Below are positions 1-5,287 of a stretch of 6,636 nucleotides of DNA, in pieces. Origin of the DNA: Methanosarcinales archaeon (GTDB lineage: Archaea > Halobacteriota > Syntropharchaeia > Alkanophagales > Methanospirareceae); the NCBI GenBank assembly GCA_030665925.1, contig DAOUYX010000089.1:1-6636 (forward strand). The letters are read 5' to 3'. Every line of letters starts with the position of its first letter. Positions within the stretch are counted from its first letter, which is position 1. The notes under the pieces were generated by a model. That model had not been told where the DNA came from, did not search any database, and was given only the letters and a program-made list of their open reading frames with translations. The translations under genes and the position numbers were made by a program.

Positions 1-889
1 CTTCTATTTTACTGATGACGTCAGAAACCGTTATCCGTTCATTCTCGTTATATGCCGTCCGTCCGCAGAATGAAACCGGCTGGAAATTTACGCCTCTTAT
101 AATATCGCTGTTCTCAATCGCGAATTTTATAATAGCACCGATTTGGTCGTCGTTTACGCCTTTTACAATGGTGGGCACGAGCACGATAGCCGGTTTTGGT
201 CCTGCTTTTCGATGGTTTTCTATCGCTTTTTTCTTGACTTCGAGCAGTTTTCGACCTCGCAGCTTCTCGTAGGGCGCTTCGGTAACGCCGTCAAATTGGA
301 GATACACCACACTGGTGCCCGCGGATTCTATCGCCTTGCAATAGTCCGCACTATCAGCCATTTTCAAGCCGTTGGTGTCCACTTCTACGTGATCGAACTT
401 CGTTCGTGCGTACGCAATAAGCTCCGGGAGGTCGTCTCGTAGTGTGGGCTCGCCACCACTGAATTGCAGTCCCGCCGCGTTGGTATTCGCAGCGAAGTTG
501 TCTATGATCGCTTTTAGTTCTTCTATTGGAGGATCTTTTTCATCACCGCCACTTTGTGCAAAGCAAGTCGGACAGCTCAGGTTGCATCGCATCGTTACGT
601 CTATGATACCCAAAACCGTGGCTGATTCATGCTGTGAGCACAATCCGCAGTCGAAGGGGCAGTCCTCATTAATTCCCGTTTCTGTTGTTCCTCTGCTGCC
701 CGATTCTTCGATGTCTCTCGCTTCAAATAGCTGGTAAAGCTGATAATCAGACCAGCATAGGTCTGTAAACGCGCCGTGTTCCGCACAGCTCTTCTCCATG
801 TACACCGCACCGTTCTTTTCGTATACGTTCGCATCGATGAGACGGTAGCAGATTGGGCAGATGCTCTTGGTGGTTCGTATGAGGTTCAT
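1..889 (-). CDS. Radical SAM protein, tetraether-lipid-synthase-like (MJ0619-type), 3' end cut off
   Basis: Reading the minus strand from ATG at 889 gives 296 open codons running off the window edge, so the C-terminal part is missing. The radical SAM cluster motif C-x3-C-x2-C is at residues 102, 106 and 109 (RCNLSCPTC), and the SAM-binding GGEP motif is at 145-148. Before the core lies a Cys-rich N-terminal region: CPIC at 11-14, C35 followed by EHG, and C77-x3-C81-x2-C84. This layout (N-terminal CPxC...K-x-C-x-EHG...F-x-D segment, second Cys cluster, then the radical SAM core) is that of the archaeal MJ0619/Tes family, whose members include the enzyme joining archaeol chains into tetraether lipids; full members are around 500 residues. 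Radical SAM membership is certain. The Tes function is inferred, because paralogues with the same architecture exist and the C-terminal Cys region is out of view. The ATG at 889 is chosen because the CPIC motif starts only ten residues later. It is divergent from the glycosylase gene. Confidence 0.9.
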   Translation of the reverse strand, partial: MNLIRTTKSICPICYRLIDANVYEKNGAVYMEKSCAEHGAFTDLCWSDYQLYQLFEARDIEESGSRGTTETGINEDCPFDCGLCSQHESATVLGIIDVTMRCNLSCPTCFAQSGGDEKDPPIEELKAIIDNFAANTNAAGLQFSGGEPTLRDDLPELIAYARTKFDHVEVDTNGLKMADSADYCKAIESAGTSVVYLQFDGVTEAPYEKLRGRKLLEVKKKAIENHRKAGPKPAIVLVPTIVKGVNDDQIGAIIKFAIENSDIIRGVNFQPVSFCGRTAYNENERITVSDVISKIE

Positions 890-908
890 GGTTGGGTGTT
901 GTGTATAC

Positions 909-927
909 TTTAGCACGCTAAGCTAAA
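909..927. promoter_or_regulatory. Inverted-repeat element before the radical SAM gene, candidate operator
   Basis: The stretch TTTAGCACGCTAAGCTAAA contains a perfect palindromic core, TTAGC-AC-GCTAA (910-921). A further GCTAAA at 922-927 also pairs with the TTTAGC at 909-914. It lies 20-38 bp upstream of the radical SAM start, between the putative TATA box and the ATG, where a bound repressor could block transcription. A related arrangement (TTTAGC...GCTAAAAA) lies before the ABCE1 gene at 4476-4503. The regulatory role is inferred. Confidence 0.35.
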
Positions 928-946
928 AAGGTTGCGAAGAAGAGAA

Positions 947-956
947 ACATATAAGT
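947..956 (-). promoter_or_regulatory. Possible TATA box of the radical SAM gene
   Basis: Read on the minus strand this is ACTTATATGT, an archaeal TATA-like element about 60 bp upstream of the ATG at 889. Initiation about 25 bp downstream would start the transcript near 925, inside the inverted-repeat element at 909-927. A second A/T-rich candidate lies at 1020-1030 but would give a leader of over 100 nt. This is motif reading only. Confidence 0.35.
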
Positions 957-1065
957 ACGGTGTGGGTGATACATAGAGGTAAGGTAAGAATATCGCCTTT
1001 TAATCGCACCTTTGATGATAGAAATATATACGCATGCGAGCAACAAAACATTGCAGTTTTTCAAA

Positions 1066-1078
1066 AAATATTTATAAC
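1066..1078 (+). promoter_or_regulatory. TATA box of the DNA glycosylase gene
   Basis: AAATATTTATAAC matches the archaeal TATA consensus well and is centred about 28 bp before the ATG at 1101. Transcription starting about 25 bp downstream would begin almost at the start codon. This fits a leaderless mRNA and the absence of a clear Shine-Dalgarno sequence before this gene. Confidence 0.55.
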
Positions 1079-1100
1079 CGTTTAAGGCTTGTGTTGAGAT

Positions 1101-2012
1101 ATGCGATTAACGATAACTCCCGTCCCACCGTTTGATTTCGATTTAAGTGCTACGATTTTTTCCGATGGAGATAAGCAAATCGGTAAATACGAAAACGGCA
1201 GGTACTGGCGGGTTGTACGAGCACACAATAAACTAATGCTCGTTACTCTATCGTCTTTAGGGACGGTCATTAACCAGGAATTATCCGTGGAGTTAGAATC
1301 TGACGAAGAGATTTTAAATGAAGATAAGAAAACAGCAGAAGAGATAGTCTGCTCTCTTTTTAATTTGGATTTTGACCTTACTGCGTTTTATGACGGTGTA
1401 AAAAACGATACGATTATGTCAATGTTTACTCAGAAACTTCGAGGTTTAAAAAGTGGGGTGACTCCTACGGTTTTTGAAGCTTTGGTTGACTCAATAATCG
1501 AGCAGCAAATCTCGCTCAAAGTGGCACAGAGCATCGAACGAAACGTGATCAAAACGTTTGGTGATACTTTAGAGATGAACGAAGCGGTCTATTACGCATT
1601 TCCAACACCGCAAAAATTGGCTTTGGCGACTGTTGAACAACTCCGTAACTGTGGTCTGAGTTCGCGAAAAGCAGAGTATATCCACGATGTTTCGAAATCT
1701 ACAGTGGCTGGGAAACTGGATTTAGAGCATTTCAAAACCTACGAGGATTCTGAGGAAATCATCAAGGAACTCTGTAAAGTACGAGGGATAGGTGTGTGGA
1801 CAGCAGAACTTACAATGTTAAGAGGAATGAATAAATTAGATGCCATACCGGCAGATGACCTCGGCTTACGAAGGCATATCTCGCATTACTATTGTAACGA
1901 TCGCAAAATCTCCGGCGATGACGCCCGTAGAATCGCCGAAAACTGGGGCAAGTGGAAAGGGTTGGCAGGTTATTATTTGATAATCGCAAGCAGATTGGGT
2001 GTGGAAATATAA
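1101..2012 (+). CDS. alkA: DNA-3-methyladenine glycosylase, AlkA type (HhH-GPD superfamily)
   Basis: The 303-residue product is a base-excision-repair glycosylase predicted to remove alkylated bases such as 3-methyladenine by cutting the N-glycosidic bond. Residues 1 to about 110 resemble an AlkA-like N-terminal domain. The helical HhH-GPD domain covers about 118-300, starting at the conserved segment around LVDSIIEQQIS. The helix-hairpin-helix is at about 222-236 (LCKVRGIGVWTAE). It is followed by PADDLGLRR at 250-258, where D253 matches the catalytic Asp of AlkA (PDDYLIKQ in E. coli, D238). The later WGKWKGLAGYYL matches the AlkA W-x-PWRSYA segment. No four-Cys iron-sulphur loop follows the domain, which argues against Nth/MutY-type enzymes. 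Substrate range cannot be read from sequence. The gene is a single unit with its own TATA box; the 74-bp gap to the antitoxin gene holds another TATA box. Confidence 0.9.
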   Translation: MRLTITPVPPFDFDLSATIFSDGDKQIGKYENGRYWRVVRAHNKLMLVTLSSLGTVINQELSVELESDEEILNEDKKTAEEIVCSLFNLDFDLTAFYDGVKNDTIMSMFTQKLRGLKSGVTPTVFEALVDSIIEQQISLKVAQSIERNVIKTFGDTLEMNEAVYYAFPTPQKLALATVEQLRNCGLSSRKAEYIHDVSKSTVAGKLDLEHFKTYEDSEEIIKELCKVRGIGVWTAELTMLRGMNKLDAIPADDLGLRRHISHYYCNDRKISGDDARRIAENWGKWKGLAGYYLIIASRLGVEI

Positions 2013-2055
2013 GGTTCTGCCTGCGAACGGTCATGCGCAATGCAAACCAAAATAG

Positions 2056-2064
2056 TTATATATA
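2056..2064 (+). promoter_or_regulatory. TATA box of the toxin-antitoxin operon
   Basis: TTATATATA is centred about 27 bp before the antitoxin ATG at 2087, which predicts a leaderless or nearly leaderless transcript. The weak AAAGGA at 2077-2082 could be read as a ribosome binding site only if the transcript starts further upstream. Confidence 0.5.
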
Positions 2065-2086
2065 GTCCTGAAACTAAAGGAAAAGT

Positions 2087-2302
2087 ATGTCGGGATCAGT
2101 TACAATTCAAGAGGTTTACGAAGCGCTGAAGAGAGTGGAAGAGAAGATGGTTACACGAGAGGATATCGAAGCACTCGTTGATTCTGTTGAAATTCTCAGT
2201 AATCCAAAAACGATGGAAGCACTCCGTAAAAGTGACCGGGATATTAAAGCAGGTAGGGTTAAGGAAGTTACTTCTATTGATGATTTGCTTGTCGAGCTGT
2301 GA
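2087..2302 (+). CDS. Antitoxin of a RelBE/ParDE-like type II toxin-antitoxin pair
   Basis: This 71-residue acidic, helix-rich protein lies directly before a RelE/ParE-fold toxin, so antitoxin is the natural call; it would bind and neutralise the toxin and probably repress the operon. Residues about 5-35 look like one or two amphipathic helices (VYEALKRVEEKMV, EDIEALVDSVEIL). The segment LSNPKTMEALRKSDRDIKAGRVKEV (in part, 37-61) resembles short archaeal antitoxins that have a NPK-x-M-x-A-x-R-x-S-x-x-DIKAG core and end in DLL-x-EL. The C-terminus here is DDLLVEL. No ribbon-helix-helix or helix-turn-helix is obvious, so DNA binding is unproven. The subfamily call is from memory of similar proteins, not a search. 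Its 3' end is copied in diverged form 73 bp downstream. Confidence 0.7.
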   Translation: MSGSVTIQEVYEALKRVEEKMVTREDIEALVDSVEILSNPKTMEALRKSDRDIKAGRVKEVTSIDDLLVEL

Positions 2303-2391
2303 ATATGACTTGGGTAGTTTTGTAAACGTCATCTATTTATACCTCATTCCTCAAGATTTGCTTAGTGAACTGTAAACATGACTTGGGTAGT
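2282..2391 (+). repeat. Diverged direct repeat at the antitoxin-toxin junction (2282-2318 and 2355-2391)
   Basis: Two 37-bp segments match at 31 of 37 positions with a 73-bp offset. Each contains GATTTGCTT, an antitoxin ending (LLVEL-stop in copy 1, LLSEL-stop in copy 2), 3-4 bases, and then the same 14 bases ATGACTTGGGTAGT that encode the toxin start MTWVV. Copy 1 runs into a dead end (MTWVVL-stop); copy 2 continues as the intact toxin. The 36 bp between them (2319-2354) match neither gene. This looks like the remains of two antitoxin-toxin junctions fused by deletion, or an old duplication. Confidence 0.8.
2334..2341 (+). promoter_or_regulatory. Possible internal TATA box before the toxin gene
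   Basis: TATTTATA lies in the unique 36-bp spacer between the two repeat copies, about 40 bp before the toxin ATG at 2378. Initiation about 25 bp downstream would give a leader of about 15 nt. If active, the toxin could be transcribed apart from the antitoxin. This is motif evidence only. Confidence 0.3.
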
Positions 2392-2641
2392 AAAGCGAAC
2401 AGAGACTTTTCTGGCATCTCTAAAAACCATCAAAAAGAACAAGAAAGCCCTCGAGGAACTTGATAAGAAAATCAAACGGCTACAAGAAGACCCCTTATAT
2501 ACTGGTGGTTGGCTTTCAGGTGAATTACACGGTAAGAAGTCAACAAGAATAACAAAGAGATTTCGCCTTATATTTACGCCTGACAAAAGCAAGAAGATTG
2601 TTTACCTCAACTGGATTGACCACCGGGAGTATGCGTACTAA
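2378..2641 (+). CDS. RelE/ParE-fold toxin of a type II toxin-antitoxin system
   Basis: The 87-residue basic protein has the RelE/ParE/YafQ layout. Two N-terminal helices (about 8-38, rich in Lys, with LASLKTIKKNKKALEELDKK) precede the L-x-GELHG turn (46-52). The core strands follow, with basic residues R57, R61 and R63 in TRITKRFRLIF. The C-terminal motif is WIDHREYAY (79-87), where H82, R83 and the tyrosines match positions that often carry mRNA-cleaving activity in RelE-type toxins. Whether it cleaves mRNA or acts on gyrase as ParE does cannot be decided, but the DHR-x-Y ending favours the RelE/YafQ side. The reading frame is complete, so the toxin may be functional. There is no Shine-Dalgarno before the ATG. 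An earlier, aborted copy of its first five codons lies at 2305-2319. The gene is separated by 75 bp from the antitoxin stop, unusually wide for such pairs, and ends 24 bp before the convergent ABCE1 stop. Confidence 0.82.
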   Translation: MTWVVKRTETFLASLKTIKKNKKALEELDKKIKRLQEDPLYTGGWLSGELHGKKSTRITKRFRLIFTPDKSKKIVYLNWIDHREYAY

Positions 2642-2665
2642 TTTCTGCGATTATACCAGCAGCAC

Positions 2666-4438
2666 TCACAAATAATAATACTTCCCCTTCTTCTTCTGTT
2701 CTCGGTCCTTTGCCGACCCGATCTTGTTTATTCGTGGCCGGAGCGTGCTCTCATCGCGCCTGAAGGTCACGCCTAAATCCTTCAAAAATAAGTTCATGCC
2801 CTCCCGCATCTCAAAACAACCTTTTATCTCTCCGCGCACCCCCGGCTTGCCGTCGAACACCATCAACCGATCACTCAACAAATCTATCAGATAGATGTCG
2901 TGGTCAACAATCAACATTGCTACCGCTCTTCGTTCCGCATACCGCCGTAACGCCTTGATCAACCGCACCTTCTGCTCCACGTCGAGATGTGCTGACGGCT
3001 CATCCAGTATGTATAACGATGCATCCTGGCAAAGACACGCGGCTATCGCCACACTTTGTAATTCACCGCCACTGAGGTCTTTTACGTTCTTCTCCTCTAT
3101 CTCCGGTATCCCCAATGGGCGTACCACATCAATAATATCGGCGTCTGTTAACCCGCCGTCTTTGAGCGAATAAAAGAGATCCTTCACCTTCATATCCAAC
3201 TCGTCCTTTATATACTGCGGCTTGTACGAAACGGTAATATCAAACGCTATGCTGCCGCTCGTCGGCTCTGTATCGCCCGCCAGAACTCTCACAAACGTGC
3301 TTTTACCAATTGCATTTCTACCAACGCCACCCAGGACTTCGCCCTCGTCTATACTCCCCGGCTTCGCCTCTAATACAAAGCCATCCTCGCCATAGCTCTT
3401 CTCGAAGCCATCATATTCGATAAAAACACTTCGCTCTTCCCGCTTCTCACGCGGTGGATGCGCAGTGAATTCTATCGGCTTATCCCGTATTCGCACGTTC
3501 TCCGCATGCAGGAATCCGCTCAAATATTCGTTTATACCCCTACTCGTGCTCTTTGGCATGGTCACCACACCGTACTCGCCCGGCTCGCCGTAGAGCAGAT
3601 GCACATAATCCGCAAGCATATCCAGGATAGCGAGGTCATGCTCCACCACAACCACCGGCTTCTTCTCCAAAACGGTTCTTATCCCCTTTGCCACCTGCAC
3701 TCGCTGATAAATGTCCAGATACGGCGTTATCTCGTCTAAGAAGTAGAAATCAGCGTCTCGTATCATGCAAGCTATTATCGCAACCCGCTGCAGTTCACCA
3801 CCGCTGAGTGCCTTTATGTCCGTATCCATCGCCTCTTCGAGCTCAAACGCCTTTACAAGCCCTTTTGATTCCCCTGTTTCGTCCGTGCTTTCCAGCAACT
3901 CGGACACGGTGCCATCGAAGAACTTTGGTATCGCATCCACGTATTGCGGCTTATATGAAACTTTAATTTTCCCTTTTGATAATTTATCAAAGTAATTCTG
4001 CAACTCTGACCCCGCATATTGCTTTATTATCTCATCCCAATGCACATCTGCATCCACGTTGCCGAGGTTTGGAACTTGCAACCCCGATAGGATTTTAATC
4101 GCCGTGCTCTTCCCTATCCCATTCTCGCCTAACAACCCGGTTATCTTCCCCGCTTTTGGAATTGGCATTCCATAAAGAACGAATCCGTTTTCACCATATC
4201 GATGCGCCTCTTCGCCCTTCAACTCCTCAGGCAAGCCTATGATAGAAATGGCAGCGAATGGGCATTTTTTTATACATATCCCGCAGCCCTCGCACAATTC
4301 CTCTGATATTATCGGCTTTCCATCGCCACCCACGACTACCGTCTCCTCGCCGGTACGCACCATCGGGCAGTACTTTATGCATTCGTACATGCACTTCTTC
4401 GGCTGGCATTTGTCCTTCTTCACTATCGCTATCCGCAT
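2666..4438 (-). CDS. abce1: ABCE1/RLI ribosome-recycling ATPase
   Basis: The 590-residue protein is a full-length RNase L inhibitor homologue, the soluble ATPase that splits ribosomes after termination or rescue together with aRF1 or aPelota. The N-terminal domain binds two 4Fe-4S clusters: C11-x4-C16-x3-C20-x3-C24-P and C49-x2-C52-x2-C55-x3-C59-P. NBD1 has Walker A GENGIGKST (104-112), Q-loop Q165, signature LSGGE (211-215), Walker B FYFLDE (231-236) and H-loop H267. The ABCE1-specific helix-loop-helix insert falls around 137-156. NBD2 has Walker A GRNAIGKST (373-381), signature LSGGE (455-459), Walker B LYILDE (475-480) and H-loop H513. The tail (RPRINKIGSAKDREQ) is the usual ABCE1 ending. 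Deviations: NBD1 has DEITPYLD where DEPSSYLD is usual, and the NBD2 P-loop has Arg-Asn-Ala for Pro-Asn-Gly. An in-frame TAG 15 bp upstream (4453-4451) and the first Cys at residue 11 support the ATG at 4438. The gene is divergent from the STT3-like gene. Confidence 0.98.
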   Translation of the reverse strand: MRIAIVKKDKCQPKKCMYECIKYCPMVRTGEETVVVGGDGKPIISEELCEGCGICIKKCPFAAISIIGLPEELKGEEAHRYGENGFVLYGMPIPKAGKITGLLGENGIGKSTAIKILSGLQVPNLGNVDADVHWDEIIKQYAGSELQNYFDKLSKGKIKVSYKPQYVDAIPKFFDGTVSELLESTDETGESKGLVKAFELEEAMDTDIKALSGGELQRVAIIACMIRDADFYFLDEITPYLDIYQRVQVAKGIRTVLEKKPVVVVEHDLAILDMLADYVHLLYGEPGEYGVVTMPKSTSRGINEYLSGFLHAENVRIRDKPIEFTAHPPREKREERSVFIEYDGFEKSYGEDGFVLEAKPGSIDEGEVLGGVGRNAIGKSTFVRVLAGDTEPTSGSIAFDITVSYKPQYIKDELDMKVKDLFYSLKDGGLTDADIIDVVRPLGIPEIEEKNVKDLSGGELQSVAIAACLCQDASLYILDEPSAHLDVEQKVRLIKALRRYAERRAVAMLIVDHDIYLIDLLSDRLMVFDGKPGVRGEIKGCFEMREGMNLFLKDLGVTFRRDESTLRPRINKIGSAKDREQKKKGKYYYL

Positions 4439-4475
4439 TTTACAGTTTTCCTATATTCTCATTTTCATGCTTGGG

Positions 4476-4503
4476 TTTAGCAGTTTAGAACGTGGCTGCT
4501 AAA
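4476..4503. promoter_or_regulatory. 8-bp perfect inverted repeat before ABCE1, candidate operator
   Basis: TTTAGCAG (4476-4483) and CTGCTAAA (4496-4503) are perfect inverted copies separated by 12 bp, followed by an A-run to 4506. The element is 38-65 bp before the ABCE1 ATG, on the promoter side, and about 100 bp from the divergent STT3-like start. The TTTAGC/GCTAAAAA ends resemble the element at 909-930 before the radical SAM gene. It is not a typical terminator, because both flanking genes point away from it. An operator or mRNA-leader hairpin is inferred. Confidence 0.4.
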
Positions 4504-4543
4504 AAAGAGTAGATAGAGATTTCTTTTGAATGTCCAGACAAAA

Positions 4544-4560
4544 CTTAAATCTAAATAATC
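4544..4560 (+). promoter_or_regulatory. Possible TATA region of the STT3-like gene
   Basis: CTTAAATCTAAATAATC is A/T-rich and placed so that initiation about 25 bp downstream would start near 4575-4585, just upstream of the Shine-Dalgarno at 4591. The more TATA-like AATAAATATAA at 4570-4580 would start the transcript at the ATG and lose the ribosome binding site, so it is less consistent. Confidence 0.3.
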
Positions 4561-4590
4561 TATACCTGTAATAAATATAACAATAGAAGT

Positions 4591-4596
4591 GAGGAG
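4591..4596 (+). promoter_or_regulatory. Shine-Dalgarno site deciding the start at 4603
   Basis: GAGGAG stands six bases before the ATG at 4603. It is the clearest ribosome binding site in the window and contrasts with the apparently leaderless glycosylase and antitoxin genes. It fixes the start of the STT3-like protein and shows the gene is not simply the broken 3' end of a larger reading frame. Confidence 0.7.
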
Positions 4597-4602
4597 TAAA
4601 GT

Positions 4603-5166
4603 ATGAGCCTTGGCCCAGAAATGTTGCCAGGAAATAGCCCTGAGCTGTGGGGTCCTTGGTACATCTTCCCGCTTGAGATTGCCCTATTCCTGACGGGCCT
4701 TTTTATAGTGGCTTTTGTTGGACGTCATGTAGTTGACCGTATAATCCAAAGAACCAGAACTGCGGGAACGAGGATAGATTTCGCTGACATGCAAGCTTTT
4801 AAAGGGCATATCAATGAGTCCGAGGTGGTGGAGGGCTACCAATGGCTGGCTGATAACACGAAAGGTGATGCTACGGTTCTGGCATGGTGGGACTATGCAG
4901 ATGCCATAGCAGAGGTTGGCCATAGAAAAGTGGTGATAAAGGGAGCATCCAGAGAGATCAAAGGTACTATTGAAAATATGCATAGACATCCATGGAGTTG
5001 GATTAAGTATGCGCTCTGGTATCCCTTTGAATCAGAAGAGCGGGTTAGAGATGTCACCAATTTTTTCGTTGCCGAAAACGAGACGGAATCCATAGAGGTA
5101 GCGGGAAAATATAATGCCGATTACGTATTAGTGCTGTATCCATGGGACATATACAAATTAAAATAA
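4603..5166 (+). CDS. Stand-alone STT3/AglB-like WWDY-domain membrane protein
   Basis: The 187-residue protein has one hydrophobic helix (about 19-40) followed by a soluble domain that resembles the C-terminal part of archaeal oligosaccharyltransferase AglB/STT3. Supporting features in order are YQWLADNTKGDATVLAWWDYADAI (in part, 79-102), with WWDYA at 95-99 in place of the acceptor-recognition motif WWDYG; then a segment ending VTNFFVAENETES (151-163), like the AglB stretch leading to ENETEA; then YNADYVLVLYPWD (170-182), like the family's VKYVIV strand. AglB proteins normally carry about 13 membrane helices with the catalytic metal site before this domain; here they are absent, so the protein cannot itself transfer glycans. 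Basic residues after the helix (R41, R46, R50, R52, R57) and acidic ones before it suggest the domain faces the cytoplasm. Homology is by motif recognition. It could be an accessory or regulatory factor, or an unrelated WWDY protein. It is a single gene with its own Shine-Dalgarno. Confidence 0.72.
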   Translation: MSLGPEMLPGNSPELWGPWYIFPLEIALFLTGLFIVAFVGRHVVDRIIQRTRTAGTRIDFADMQAFKGHINESEVVEGYQWLADNTKGDATVLAWWDYADAIAEVGHRKVVIKGASREIKGTIENMHRHPWSWIKYALWYPFESEERVRDVTNFFVAENETESIEVAGKYNADYVLVLYPWDIYKLK

Positions 5167-5221
5167 TAAACATGCAGTTTCGGAAGATATCTAACTATAA
5201 GACAAGCTATTCATTCCGAGG

Positions 5222-5236
5222 ATAGTATCTTTTTAA
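5222..5236 (+). terminator. Possible T-rich terminator after the STT3-like gene
   Basis: ATAGTATCTTTTTAA lies 55-70 bp after the stop at 5166, with the T-run at 5230-5234, in the short gap between convergent genes. Archaeal termination often needs only a T-rich stretch. A loose TCGGAA/TTCCGA pair lies upstream, but no strong hairpin is seen. Confidence 0.3.
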
Positions 5237-5287
5237 TTCCCCCCTCAGCTCAGGATAAAAGGATTTTTATGAAGTGCTATCAGCAGC

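Noticed and set aside
15..834. Plus- and minus-strand frames of 77-99 codons across the radical SAM gene
   Set aside because: Shadows of the radical SAM frame, which has clear Cys and GGEP motifs throughout.
890..1100. Small RNA or short peptide gene in the divergent gap
   Set aside because: No convincing frame, tRNA-like cloverleaf or box C/D pattern was seen; the region is explained by two promoters and the inverted repeat.
2178..2375. A 65-codon plus-strand frame overlapping the antitoxin
   Set aside because: It is a shadow of the antitoxin frame; only its last codons (DLLSEL) are meaningful, as the duplicated antitoxin ending.
3458..4502. Several plus-strand frames of 76-93 codons opposite ABCE1
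   Set aside because: They are antisense to the strongly conserved ABCE1 frame, show no recognisable domain and no ribosome binding sites.
5176..5235. Hairpin TCGGAA...TTCCGA followed by a T-run as an intrinsic terminator
   Set aside because: The stem is only 6 bp with a loop of about 30 bases and is not adjacent to the T-run, so only the T-rich stretch is listed, at low confidence.
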